A stretch of 64,000 nt of DNA from Camarhynchus parvulus (GCF_901933205.1 NC_044572.1:75761465-75825464), one strand, 5' to 3'. Counted from the stretch's first letter, positions 48,976-61,860 are shown. Notes: generated by a model from the sequence alone, not told the origin. A program made the numbers and translations.

Positions 48976-49433
48976 GACTTCTTTGTGTTTTAAATGAATA
49001 ATTTAATCTGGTTTGTGAAATTTTTATTCAGATTTTCTTCTAAATAATTTGAGAAATACTGTCTCCTGGTGTTTGAAGGACTTCTTGTAAAAATTGTAAT
49101 TAAAAAAATACTTTTGTGGAGTTTAAGATTAACAGATATCAAGTATTTGACAAGAAAAAAAAATGCATAATTTACCAGGGGAAAAAAATATTTTGCCCAG
49201 AAAAAATATATTGAGCTGCTTTGTCTTTCAGGAGTTTTTCAAATCTAGACAAGTTCTCAGAGTGCACCATAAAATAGCTATTTTTCTCTTTGTATGACAG
49301 GTGCCATTGAAGTAACTGGTTTATATATGTTTTCAATAAGAAAATATGGGTGTTATCTGCTATTAAGCTAGACATGAATTTTACTGTTGGCAAATTTAAG
49401 GTGATCATTAAGAGGAAGGCAAAAAAATATATT
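48976..49433. other. Unique A+T-rich DNA
   Basis: No feature seen. The 94-codon minus frame at 49172-49456 has no domain and runs into the LTR. Confidence 0.45.
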
Positions 49434-49439
49434 AATAAT

Positions 49440-49831
49440 TTTAACAGTGGCCACAAGGGTTCTTGATTTGGGGAAGAGACAAGAATATTGACTCCATGTT
49501 CATGAGGCTTGATTTATTATTTTATGATATATATATAACATTATAACTATACTAAAAAGAAAAACAAGGAAAGGTTTCCAGAAGGCTAGCTAAGCTAAGA
49601 GTAGAAAAGAAAAGAATGATAACAAAGGCAGCTGGCTCGGACTGAGAGTGAGAGCCAGCTCTGCCGTGACTGGTCAATGAATCAAAACATCCACACCAGA
49701 CCAATCACGGATCCACCTGTTGCATTCCACAGCAGCAGATAATTATTGTTTACATCTTGTTGCTGAAACTTCTTAGCTTCAGCAGGAAAAATCCTAAGAA
49801 AGGATTTTTCATAAAAAGGATGTCTGCGACA
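49440..49831 (-). mobile_element. Solo LTR of an endogenous retrovirus (TguLTR5-like)
   Basis: On the minus strand it starts TGTCGCAGACATCC at 49831. It continues through a family hallmark hairpin (GAAAAATCCT, 5-nt loop, its complement, 49786-49810 on the plus strand), then GTAAACAATAATTATCTGC, CCGAGCCAGCTGCC, a TATATATAT stretch, an AATAAATCAAGCC poly(A)-signal region, and GGAGTCAATATTCTTG near the end. I recognise this order as a common songbird LTR family. AATAAT occurs at both edges (49434-49439 and 49832-49837), a plausible 6-bp target duplication though in A+T-rich DNA. No internal retroviral sequence is present, so it is a solo LTR. Its 3' end has decayed from the expected CA. Confidence 0.85.
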
Positions 49832-52800
49832 AATAATAATATAGAAGGAACAAAGGATGATGTGCTATATTAATCTTTAGGGTGAAGAAGAACACCAGTT
49901 GTACCAGATGCCCTTGGTAGACTCAACAGGCTTTCTTTGAAGTACTTTTCACTCTCAGGTGTGTTTATGCCACTAGAAATGACAACACATGGTGGAAAAC
50001 TTGCAAGATGCATTCGAGTGCAGCAGCCTGATCATAAACGTGATATTGTGTGTTTCATGCCTGATATTTTTTATGGTTGTGAACACTTGCACCATCAAAA
50101 GTAATTAAGAGCAAACAAAAGAGCTGTGCACAAAGAGAAAAAATCTTAAAATTATCTGTACAGCTTTGTGCTGTAACTGCTGTAAGTGTATAACCAAGCA
50201 TTTTTATATCTTAGGAATGTAACAGGTATGCTACAGCAACTGCTGCAAGGAAAAAGGTTTCTTTTCAGGTTATGTTGTCAGTTCTCAAAAAATGAATCAC
50301 ACACGGTGGGTGAGTAAAGCTGTCCCTGTGTTTATGATCCCTGACTCATTCCACAGGTTTTATTTGCTTCCATTTCAAAGACATTTTACTACTTTTGTAC
50401 AGCAAATTGTGTCTACATCATAAAGTAACAGTTGCAGCTTTTACAAGTCTGGGATTACATATTCCCTGGACAGTTTTCTTTTCATAGGGACAAATCTTGA
50501 GATATCAAAATTCTGGAAATGCACAAAATTGTTAGAGGAAAGCTGGCCCCAGTTGACAAAAGGAAATTGGAAGACAAAAGAAGAAATAAAAAATAAATAG
50601 AGTCCTATTGCTGCAGAGGGCCAGCTGCAATAGTTGTTTCTCTACTCCCATGTGTTTGTGAATCTTGACCTCTCTTGTTAAAGGTGAAATTTTTACTAGG
50701 AAGAGCTTGATAAATGCTTCATGCACATGTACATGTATATAAAGGTGACTTGTGGTGTCAGGGCAACAGCTAGCATGGCTAGGAGATGAGAATAAAAGGG
50801 AGGGGGTATGAAAAGTGCTGTATACCTGTACCTTATAGCCTACTTTTTCAGCTTTCACTTGCAAACCCTGTGCAGTTACTTCCTCTCATTCTACACAGTA
50901 AGAAAAGCAGAAGATGGACACTAAAATAAGAAATGTAATTTCCTGAAACGGATACAATTTCCTATTTGTGCTCAATTAAAATATTTGCTGAAACTAATTT
51001 CATTGTTGCAAAATCAGTATTGAGGTGCTGGGGTTTCATTTTTCAGAGCAAGTCACTTTGAACCCCATGTATGGTGCCTGAAGGGTTGAAAGTGGCTAAT
51101 GTGAACATCAATTAATTGTGTTCTAGTGACAAGGATTTTACAATAATTTATTGTTTATACTTCTGCCTTAATAAGTAGATAAACATGAAAAATTACAAGA
51201 TATTTTTTCAGTTTTTCTCAAAAACTTTGTCACTTAGAGCTTGACATAGATCCAGCATAGAAGGATAGAGAGGACAGAAAACTGGGAGATCTCAGATGGC
51301 TTGTTTCCTTGTTATGAACGAGACCTGTGGAGTTTCTGATCTCAGCTGTCATACCGACCTTGCTGTCTCATCCTGTCCTGTGGTACAACAAGCAAGAAGG
51401 CAAGAGATGTTCGTTCAATCTAACAGGGTTTATGAATGATCACAGAATACTTTGGAATACTCTGCAGAAAATTAGAAGTCAAAAGAAAGATATTGTAAAA
51501 GGCAGCTGAAGTACTTTGTAGCAGAGCTCAAACATAGCATGCGCCTGTCTTGGACGAAAATCTTAGATAACTGCAGGAAATTTGTGGTACAGAAGAAAAC
51601 TAAAAATGCTTGAAACACGCTGTTAGATTTTGGGAGAGTAGTTCTTCCTAATGATAAATCTGATGACAAGTCTAATCATAAATATTTATCTATTTATGTA
51701 TAAACTTAGATAGCATTTTAATATTTCTTTGGCAATTGCATGCTCTTACATCGTCCTCATCTGGTCTCTAGTTACTGTAATCTGGAAAATGTTGAGAAAT
51801 GGTTTGGAAAAGCAAATTTAGTGCTCAAATTATTGATATGTTGTGTATTGGACCCACATCTATGACCTACGTTTCCAAATGTCCACCGGTACTCTGTATG
51901 CTTAAGATAATTTCAAAGAAACAGTAAGCCTAGTCAATTTTGAATCCTTTGAGAAAGAATATGATTAATAATCATGATATTTTGATACCTGTCACTTGAA
52001 CTTGTCTTGCAAATATAAACATTTCTTTTCTGGAATTGCTTTGTGACACATTCAGTTAATGAAACGCCCTAAGGAACCCATTGCAGAATTCTTTTTTTTT
52101 TTTTGCAGGTTCTGTGATGTCTTGATGTCACTTTTAAATTTGAAATAAAGTGCAAAATGATTATTTTAAGCTCATGTTTACCTGTTGCTCATTAGAATGT
52201 TCAACTGACAAATATTTCCTTGTAGAAAAGTTAAACATGCATTTTTAAATAAGATAAAATTTCCTATTTCCGGTAAAGTCCTTCACAATTAGAAACAGAT
52301 ATCATTGACATCTCAGCCTGAATTTCCTCTTCCTTTAATTATGTATGTCCTTTTTATCCTCTGTATATGGCTTACACATTAATTAGACTAAGATTTCAGT
52401 GATGTGCAGGAATTCTGAATTTTTTATTTGTTTTTCTTTCCCCCACATAGCTTCCTTTCTCCACTCCCCAGCTGAGACTGAAACAGTATCAAAATGGAGC
52501 AGCATAACTCAGCATTGAGGAAAAGATGTTAAATCTTTTTTAAAGTTTACAAAGGAAAAAAAAAATAGGAATGGAAATAACCATTAAGGAACTGGAGGAA
52601 ACAGTTAGAAATCATCTGATTTTTATTCTAAGTATTTACTGAAAAATTAGCCACAGATGTAATATGTTTTCAAATTTGTAATCACTCTTCAAACCTCATA
52701 TAAACATTGCAAAAAGCTAAATATATTGAGGATGTCATAATTAATGCATGATTTTTGATACTAAGAGGTGTAAATCTTTATTGATTTATATGATGGCTCG

Positions 52801-54689
52801 AACTTCATAGAAACTATAGATCCAAGAAGTGTTTTGTCCTTCCTCTGTTTATAGTTGACCTTTAAGAAAGGTCTGACAAAGAGAAGAGGACTGCAGTCAT
52901 CTTAGTCTTGCAGTGTCTTGAGCCAATTCATGAATGACCACTATGTACTGGGAGAGGAAAAGTGCTGTCCAGTGCTAAAAGGCTACTAAACCATATTAAA
53001 GAAGTAGTAATGAGTGACTGCTGTTTACTTTCATAAAAGGCAAAAGCTCTAGGTCTGCTTTTGAACATCTAAACAGAGGAGCTTTTACTTCCTAGCTAGT
53101 TGCCAACAGAAGAACCAATGCTTAAATTCACCTTGGAAAATTATTTTGAATCCTCCATCATCTATTGTTTTAAGGATGCTGCTTAGTAAGAAAACAATAG
53201 TCAGACCAAGTTGATCTACTAAGAAAGTGTGCTGTAACTTTAGGAACATAGAGACAGAAGGCTTTATCAAGACAAGTGGAATTTGGGAGCGAAATATTTG
53301 TGACATTTTGAGAGGAAGAAAAGTGATCTTACTGATACTTCAGTATCTCATTCTTCAATTAAAAAGATCAGTACAGCTGATTCCTAGGCTTGGCCTGAAA
53401 TTAATTTGTTTATCTGAAACAGAGGCACACTGGTGGACTGAAGACATGCTTCTCGGCAAAGCCATTACCCAAACATATTTTCTTAGCTTATAAAATGTAT
53501 CTAGACGGTTATTTGGTTATTTAGCTCTGTGCATTGTCTGGGAAAACCTCCCACAATCCCAACGATTAACACACCACATAATTCCTGCACACACATACCC
53601 ACAGCCCTTTTCTGAAGGTGTTCACAGCACACCTGAAGCTTGCAGCTACTGCCATTCATGCAATGAAATTAACAATCCTCGTTATTTGTAAAAGAAAATA
53701 AATCTCCCCTTCTCCTGTTTTATAAGTTCCGCTGGATGCTGCAGGAAATAAAAATTTTTAAATTAAAAGGGAACATGCATGATCATTACAATTAAAACTG
53801 CATGATCATTACAATTTTGCATTATCTTTTTTTAATTAGTTATGCAAAGACAGATCTTCTTACTACTTAGAATTAAGCATATTTTTCTTTTCTCAAGGTA
53901 AATTTTCAGTTTAAGAGGTTATTGGCAGAGATGAGAAATTGCAAGTTTGGGTTGGGTTTTTTTTGCCATGCAAAGATAGCATGCACTTGATTCCTTTCGT
54001 TATGCACAAAATGGGATAGCAAGATTAATGACAATTTAGTGTGTCTGTACAGTCAGTTCACCTCTGTCAAGGAGAATGTTGAGGCTTCCATTTTTATTCT
54101 TCCTTGTCCTCTGCTGCTGATTGTAAGAATACTAAGCAAGTTAAAGGATGTGTTTGTCAACTAGAACATCTTTCTGTTATGACCTGGATATTCATCACCA
54201 GTCTTACTTTAGAAGGGTGGAATAATGATAAATTTGTGTGTTAGCTGGTCTAATCTGACTGTCAACCAGCAACCTTGAGTTGAGATGCTCTTTTATCTTG
54301 TGAAACTGATTTGTGAGATATTCACTCTTTAAGTAAAATCAACTATTTAGCTTTTCTTCCCCTATCACCAGCAAGGTGTGATGGTATTTTGAACTTAATT
54401 TATGCAGTAAACAAACAATGAAATCTGTTTCTGTCAGCATTTCCATCTTGGAAGACAGAAAACAAAAAAGAATGTGGTACAGTGATTAATGATTGTGATT
54501 AACTGTCTAGAGGTTATGGCTTCATGTCCCAATGATTCTTCTGTCGTTACTCTGGATAAGATGCTACATTAAACACATATGCCTCCATCCATATGGCTTG
54601 CTAAAAACCTAGAGGTTGACCTTTAGCTTTTTATTTTTTTACAAATGCGCTTTAAAAGCCAAATGTGTAACTTGTGCAGCATGGGCTGA
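49832..54689. other. Unique DNA
   Basis: No gene supported. Poly(T) at 52092-52106 and an 18-bp direct duplication at 53776-53816 are annotated separately. The 110-codon minus frame at 50532-50864 has no identifiable domain. Confidence 0.5.
53776..53816. repeat. Direct duplication of 18 bp, period 23 bp
   Basis: TGCATGATCATTACAATT occurs at 53776-53793 and again at 53799-53816. Each copy contains the TGATCA palindrome. Confidence 0.85.
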
Positions 54690-55225
54690 AGTAAGAGGAG
54701 TACTGTCCCTGGGTTAAAGGAAGTGATCTTTCCCCTCTACTCAGCACTGGGGGGACTGCACCTGGAGTCCTTTGTTCACTTCAGTGCTCTTGAGAACAGC
54801 AAGGACATTAACTAATTGGAAGGTTCACAAGGCTGATGAAAGGACTAGAGCATCTTGCCTACAAAGAAATGTTGAGAGGGCTGAGATTGTTGAGGGTGAA
54901 AACTCCATGAGATCTCATCAATGTGCATAAAACACCTAAAGTGAGGCTACAAAGGCAGAGACTGGTTCCCTCTCCAGAGCTGACCAGAAGCAATGTGCAC
55001 AATATAGAACACAGAAGGTTTCCTCTGAACATCAGGAAACACTTTTGAGGATGAGTGAGCACAGGTTTCCCAGGGAGGCTGTGTGGCATCGATCACTGGA
55101 CATATTCAATGCTGCCTGGACATTATCCTGTGCAACCAGCAATGGGTGTCCCTGTCTGAGCAGAGTAGGGCTGTACCAAATGATCTCAGGAGGTCTCTTC
55201 CAGCTTCAATCATCCAGGTTTTTCC
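54690..55225 (+). mobile_element. CR1 LINE fragment
   Basis: CR1 3' blocks on the plus strand: GGAAGTGATCTTTCCCCTCT, CTGCACCTGGAGTCC, AGGACTAGAGCATCTTGCC, a GAGATCTCATCAATGTGCAT block, GAACATCAGGAAACACTTT, CCCAGGGAGGCTGTGTGGCA, and an end with GATCTCAGGAGGTCTC and TTCCAGC. The terminal octamers are lost or diverged. The frames at 54859-55323 are remnants or shadows. Confidence 0.9.
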
Positions 55226-55875
55226 CAATCCCTATGTGCCGCCTTGTTGGGGAGAATGAGAGAAGGAGGACAAAATGTGGTTTAGTTTTTGTTTTGTTTC
55301 TCAGCATTCTACTTTATTTTTAGGTTCTAGTAAATTAAATTATTTTTCCTCAAGTTTCCTTGATTTTGGGTGTTATGGTGATCTTTCTGTTTTTATTGTG
55401 AACCACAAGATTTTTTTGGTTTTATTTTCTCCCCTCCTCTGCTGAGGTGGAAGAGTAAGAGAGTATCTGGGTTGGACCTGGTGGTCTGCCCAAGTCAATT
55501 CGCCACAGAGAAATAGAAATAAAATCTTTTATCTTGATTATAGCTTATTACATTTCTAATTTTTAAAAATGAATTAGAGTGTATATTGACAGGAAAAACA
55601 GAACTGTGATTCACATACCAATTGCCACAGAATATGTCTAGAGAAATAATTTTTTTTTAATTAATCATGTTTTAGGAGTAAACAAGGAAAAAAATCTTAA
55701 AAGTTCTGAAGTCCTGTGTGTAACCCTATATATGTTACAAATTTCCTTGGTGCTTTCTTAATAGGGAACTCATTAAAAGACAATCTGTTTAAGTTACTCT
55801 GTTTGAGAAAGCTCATTTTTCATATTCTTTCAGTCTTTAGCTGTGAAAATCAAATAAATCACTTCTTTACTACAA
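55226..55875. other. Short spacer between two opposed CR1 copies
   Basis: A+T-rich, no gene recognised. Confidence 0.45.
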
Positions 55876-56285
55876 GAAATCATAGCATGGTTGAATGATT
55901 TGAATGAGAACGGACCTGTAAAGTTCCAACTCCCTGCCATGGGCAAGGACACCTTCTGCTAGACCAGTTTGCTCAAAGCCCCATCTACCCTGGTCTTGAA
56001 CACAGTTTCTCTGGGTAACCCACCCCAGCTTACCACCACCTTTATCTTAAAAGATTTTCTTCCTCATGTTCAATATAAATGGATTAGAACTGTTGCCTTT
56101 TGTACTGTCACTACAGTCCTTGATAAAATGTGTCTGTGCCTTTATCATAAGCCAAACTTATAGGTACTGAAAGGTCACAATAAGGTTTCCCTGAGGACTT
56201 CTGAGGCCTTCTCTTTTCTGAACTGAATTTTTCCACTTCTCTCAGCCTTTCTTCATAGGAGAGTTGCCCCAGCCAACAACCAAAT
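55876..56285 (-). mobile_element. CR1 LINE, 3' part
   Basis: The plus strand starts AAATCATAGCATGGTTGAAT, then TTCCAACTCCCTGCCATGGG, and goes on through ACACAGTTTCTCTGGGTAAC to TTCTCTCAGCCTTTCTTCAT. This is the antisense of the CR1 3' UTR, the GLP-coding block and the RLRELG-coding block. The minus frame at 56111-56329 still reads SYEERLREVEKFSSEKRR, an eroded match to the RT C-terminus. Confidence 0.9.
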
Positions 56286-57539
56286 ACCTTGGTTTCTTTG
56301 GCAGAGCATTTTTCTGCCTGCAAGCACATTTTATATGCTAATTTAATTTACTTACACAATCAAATTATGGGAAAAATTTATTCTTGCCCTTCTCTGCAGT
56401 GTTATTACAATTATTACATTATTTTATTTTATTAATACACTGGTTATTTTCGCAGCTTTTATTACAAAACAAAGTGTGCTTTTAATTATACAAATAATAA
56501 CTATTTAAATACCTGGATAAATCTTTGGAAATAAACAATTTGCAATTCCACTAAATATGTATTGTCTATTACAGATACCGCTTCACAAAATTTGGGTTTA
56601 TGCTGATATAGACTCTTTCCTTGAAAAGCAAACATTGATTTCTGCACTTGAAAAAGATGATTTCATTTACTTTTAATCAGGTTACCAAGATCTTCCTTGA
56701 ACCTTAAGGATACATTGAACTATCCTTATTTCCAACATATTGCTGCCACCATTTTTCAGGAGCAAATGGGGTTTAGGAGTGGTAATGTTTTGGTACAGCC
56801 TTGTCTCTTATCCTAAAGATGATACTTTTGAAATTATATTTCTCTTCATATAGTATTGATCAAGACTTTTAATATTTAAGTGAATTGCATAAAGGTATTA
56901 TCCAACTGTAGAATTAGTATTATAATTCCTACTTTTTTAATACATGCACTTTTAGAAGACATTTTATAAAAACTATTATATCAGTGAATGCAGATTTAAT
57001 CCTCCAGTAGAAATTTGTTTTTGAAATATGTCCTTAGAGCGTCAGAGCTTCCATTAATCAGCATTATCGTATGTAGCATGCTTCAGAGAAATTGAAATTA
57101 ATTTTTATAAAGAAAACTTTTTGTATGGTATTGACTTTTGGTATTGTTTCCTTTTTCTCTGTAGTATAAGGGAAACCTTTTTTTTCCTACCACCTCCCCC
57201 ATCTATTTCATGTTAGTAAGTTCTATCATATCTTGATAATATTTTGCAAATATTTTTTGAGCAATTCTGAATCCCCTTTCTTTCTTCTTGGAAGTTAGGA
57301 ACACCATTCAGTGTTTGCTGAGCCTTATGTGTCAGAAAATTATTCAGGCTTTGCTACCCAGAAGGAAAAAGAGGTTGTTACCAATGCTGGCATTCTTAGA
57401 AAAAGATCTGGGAGCACTGATAAACTTCTGAAAAGGTAAAGTCTATTTCTAAAATTCCATTTCTTTTCATTACCTTATGACCTGCAAATTTGAGTAGGCC
57501 CAACATGATGCTGCATGCAAATGAGGGTGTTTCAAAGTG
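56286..57539. other. Unique A+T-rich DNA
   Basis: No feature seen beyond short T-rich runs. Confidence 0.45.
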
Positions 57540-58080
57540 ACATTCCAAAAGTTAACATTCAAGTTCTTTAATTGTTTCAAGAAGTTGTCTGATTGCGCAA
57601 GTCATCATCTTCTAGGGACTCTCAATAAAAATTAGACCACTTAGTTTCCTAATACACAAGCCTGTAGATATATATCCATCCAAGTGAATTTGGTTAAGTA
57701 GTGCCACTTACAGGGAACGTCACCTAATTTGCTATACAAGATTGACCTTTTTGACAATAGTTTGTTAACATGCATTTGGCACAGGTTTACAGTACTAAGT
57801 GATTAGACAATCAATACAACTTGATGTGTGACATAATTAATGCATGTTTCAAATTGCTGTGATGATTAAGATATAATCTGAACTCTGTTGAACCCTGCCT
57901 GGTTCTATTTAATGTACTTGGTGGGTTACAATATAACATGTAGTGCCCCTGGAGTTCATCTGTACTACCGTGTCAATGAATACTGGGACAATTTGGTAAA
58001 TGCTGTCGCTCTGGAAATAGTAAAATCAAATTAATTACTTCCTGAGGGAATATTCTAGATATATCACAACTTGGTCAATA
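57540..58080. promoter_or_regulatory. Candidate conserved non-coding enhancer
   Basis: Non-repetitive sequence with dense factor-like words: a perfect C/EBP palindrome TTGCGCAA at 57593-57600, homeodomain core TAATTA at 57834-57839, GATTA and ATCAAT words nearby, and GTTAAC/TTTAAT motifs. There is no coding frame. The texture is that of vertebrate developmental enhancers in gene deserts. Conservation is assumed from appearance, not measured. Confidence 0.25.
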
Positions 58081-60129
58081 TCTAATTTGGAGAAATCTTA
58101 CTTATCTGCAATATATACACAAGTTGATAAAATGATAGGTGCTTTGAAAATGTTGCCATGTACCTTGTGAATGATGCTTAGGAAGGATGTATCAAGTGAC
58201 AATAAATGAAAAAGTTAATGCACACAAACTCTATATGAAGGTTTACATATGCAACATTCACTTGCAAGTTCAATAAATTTTATCCATAGCTCAATAAATT
58301 AGGTTTTGAGAATATGGGGACATTATTTACGCTGTGGACAATTCCATGTACATAAACTGGAAATAAGTTTATTCTAGTCACAGATACTTTTAAAAACTTG
58401 CAGGGATTCTTTTAGCTTTTTGAAGAAAGTATGGTTAAATATATGTATATTTTGATTGCTATTATGCCAGAGAATCTTGTGGAAGAGTTGACATTGAAGG
58501 CTGAAAATTTGTAATTATAATTTAGATATTATTCAGTCAATAGATATATGACATGAGGAAGTTTGGAAAAAATTGGATGAAAGTTGAAAAGTGATTGTCC
58601 TAGATTTTCTTGCCCCTGTAGCTGAAGGTAGTTGTAGAAAGTAATATATTCTGGAAATATGTTCTGGAAACTTCCCACATTCATCAATTTCAGTGTTTCT
58701 AGAAGTTGATAAGTTAGTCATGATAATGACTTCATTTATGAAATCATCCCTTTGGTTGTTGGCTCTATTTTATATGTACATAAAAAGTCTAGTATTTCTA
58801 TTAGCATTGCAATTGATATCAAATATTTCTTTAAGTCTCTCATATTTAAATTACATAATAAACTAGAAAGTAGATTGAAGGGGACATTATAATCCTGATA
58901 TCTGAAGGATGTGACTTTGACGAAGTAATTTTAGTTATAACCAATTGTTGTGCTATCATTTAGTAGATAGTTTTGACCTGTGTGTAGTGTGTTATTTGTC
59001 CCATGCTTGAATCTTAGTTTATTTTAGCAATTTGATGTTAGGATTTTATTCAACTTTGATTTAAAAAAAAAATCAGTTGAATCAAGTCCTTATAGCTCAC
59101 CAAAGAGAAACTTCATCAAAGAAACTGTAGTCATAGGAATATTTGGAAAACAATTCTGTTGGTCTGTTTGTTTGTCTGTTTTAATTGCTGGGGATTTTTT
59201 TTTTTTTTTGTAGTCTTGCATGACTAAGCTTAAGTTAGATAGTTCTTTTACTCAATAGCACTTCTCATGTAATAATAACCTGGAGATGAGGTTAGAAAGG
59301 ACTTGAGAAGGTCAAAGAAATCTGTTTTATGTAAGATTTATGTGCATTAGGCTTATGAGGAAAGAAGTCTCCAAGTGAGAGTTATAATGTTTGCTTGCTC
59401 CTTGAAGTCAAGTACCCTGCGATTGGTCTTTAGTGATCCTGTAAAAGTAATAGTAACAGAAGTTGTTACCCTTGACAGAAATGTGAGAAATGTCACTGGG
59501 AGCTTGTGTTTGATGCTAAAAATATTGGAAGGAAAACCTTTTTCATCTCTGACTTAGTAAGATTCCTGTGGTGCAGTAGATATATTCTAGATTTTGAATG
59601 TTTTGGAGGCTTAATTTTTATTTTCTTTTCCCTTGAAAGGAAGGGTATATGCAGAACATGATTTGACAACTCAGTTCAAGCTACCAGCAGTATCCTTGCA
59701 AGGCATCCTAAGGCGAACTCTTGGAATTTCTTCATGCTTCTTGAAATAAAAGGATGCTGTCTTTAAAGGAGCAGATTTTTGTCTGAAGTACCTCAATCAA
59801 AACACTTGAAAGTAGGGGTAGTCACTCAATCTTTCTCAGCTTATTTTTATGGGCACTGGACAAAAACTGAGGATGAGCTTTGCAGAAATCATGCAAAATA
59901 TTGCCATGCTGATCAAGATACATGTTAATTCCTTATTTGGAATTAATAAGTCATGGTGTTTAAGTTTGAATTGGTCTTACTTAACCTTTGCAGTCCAGCC
60001 TAACTTGAGTCTTAAGAAAGGAGAGCAAGTCCTCAAAATGAATGTTGTGTGTTTCTTTGTTTTAGTAGTTGTAGAATTTTGAATTTCTTCCTGTGCCATT
60101 TAAATAGGACTTCAATCTTTTAATTCAAT
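58081..60129. other. Unique A+T-rich DNA
   Basis: No gene or repeat recognised apart from poly(T) at about 59195-59209. The 60- and 77-codon plus frames at 59375-60082 have no domain. Confidence 0.45.
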
Positions 60130-60700
60130 TGGGTATTGTTACTGGCACAGGTATATGGGATCCATCACAATGCTGTGTGTTAATAGCTGGAAATGCTTTT
60201 GATGAATGGCACTGTTTTGGCTTCTGCTGAGTAGTCTGGCACAGCACCAGCACAGTCTCTTCACCAGTCGTCCAGATAGTAGACAAGATTTTGGGAAAGG
60301 ACACACCCAAGTCAGCTGAACCAGTCAGACCAGAGAGGTTATTGACATCACATGATATCAGCTCAAATACAAAAGTTAAGAAAAAGGAGGCGGAACTGGG
60401 GCATTCAATTCTTGCAATATTTTCCTTCCAGGCCAACTGCTCCACATCCTGAAGCTGTGCTTCCCAGCAAGTGGACAAGCATGCCTTGCTGGTGGGAAAT
60501 AGAGAATCTTTTTATTTTCTTGCATACATGTAACCATTGCTTTTGTTTAGTAAACTGTCTTTATCTTAATCCACAAGAGGTTTTCTCCATTTCATTTTCT
60601 CCTACTTCCCACACAACATAGGGAAGTATTCCTGCCGAGGAGGTGAGAGGTAGAGTGCCTTGTTGGGCACTTTGTGTCCAGCCAAGGTCAATATACCACA
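60130..60700 (+). mobile_element. Old LTR of an avian endogenous retrovirus
   Basis: The blocks match, in order, an LTR that is widespread in birds: GGCTTCTGCTGAGTAGT, CAGCACCAGCACAGTC, ATTGACATCACATGATATCA, CTGGTGGGAAATAGAGAAT, TAGTAAACTGTCTTTATC, CACAAGAGGTTTTCTCC, GAGAGGTAGAGTGCC, and an end near ATATACCACA at 60700. The poly(A) signal and TATA region are mutated, the start is uncertain, and no target duplication is visible, all signs of age. The two 89-117 codon frames here (60125-60621) are by-products. Confidence 0.78.
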
Positions 60701-61589
60701 GTCATTACTTCACCTACTTGTCCTCTTAAAAGAGGAAAAGTTGGGGAAGTCTTCTAAAATTCACAGGTTTTTCCTGTCCAAGATCTTTGGCATTACTTTC
60801 ATGAAGGCAAAAAATTAACTTTTAAGATTGGCTGCAGGAGTCTTACAGACAATAAGCACACACTAATAAGCATGTATGAAAATTTGAAATACTTTGGAGA
60901 AAATTTTTTCTTGCTTTGGGGTTTCTAGTGTGAAACATGAATGTAATTTCCATGTAAAGTGTGAATATAACATGTAAAAATTATTCTTAGCAGTTTTCTA
61001 AGGGAGATTTTTGCATGGTTATGGAAGCTTATCTGTGCTAAGAAAGAAAATTTTCACTTGGCCAAAGGTAGAGATTTTTACTCTGTATGAGATGCCTGCA
61101 TTTAGAAAAAGAGTAACTAAGTGACTGGGCACTACAGTGGGCGAATTTCAAGAATTTTCTCCTTTAACATTTAGCAGTTGCCAGAGCAGACAATTTGGTA
61201 TGGGTTTGTTTGTGGTTTGTTTTTTTTTTTTTTTTTTTTTTAATTGCTAAAAAAGCCCCATTAAGCTGTCAGAAAGTAGGGCCTATATTGAAACATACCT
61301 TGTGATAGTTTTTGGATTAAGAACAGAGATTGGAATTGAATATAGTTGATTCCAATAACTGAATTTCAAGACTAAGTCACTGGTTTTTTTACCAAATCAT
61401 TAAATAGCAGTTCTAAGCATATGGAGGGGGGGAGTTATTTGTATGTCTGAGTCAATGCTGAAACAGTAGGAGCACCTTTATGTTTAGAATTAACCACAGA
61501 TTTGAAATTATTCACTGAACATGAGATTCTCTCTGGATTTTCACTAATAATTATTTATAAAAAGCATAGGTACTTCAACTTTCTGAACC
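60701..61589. other. Unique DNA with poly(T)
   Basis: Poly(T) of 22 nt at 61220-61241; nothing else recognised. Confidence 0.45.
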
Positions 61590-61860
61590 ACCTGTCAGCT
61601 AGATTAATGGCATCTTGGCAGCTGATTACAACCACCGTTATGTAGGGGCTACCAGACGAGCATTAATTTAGTTTTATATTAAGCATGCAAAGCGAGTAGA
61701 GAAAATATAATCATTTATTATTATAATAGTTCTAAGTTATAACCAGCTGCATGATTTATGCTTCAATTAAACTATGCAGCTTGTACAAAGTCTTCTTCCT
61801 GTATTAATCATGCAAACTGGCTCATTATTTATGACTAAAAAAAGTAGATGAGCCAGGGTT
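61590..61860. promoter_or_regulatory. Candidate conserved non-coding enhancer
   Basis: Dense, balanced non-repetitive sequence with two CAGCTG E-boxes (61619-61624 and 61744-61749), two octamer-like ATGCAAA words (61685-61691 and 61810-61816), and several TTAAT/ATTAAT homeodomain cores. No open frame and no repeat similarity. It is the most enhancer-like stretch in the window by eye. Actual conservation across vertebrates cannot be checked here. Confidence 0.35.

Noticed and set aside
60125..60621. 117- and 89-codon frames
   Set aside because: They lie in the old LTR and have no domain.
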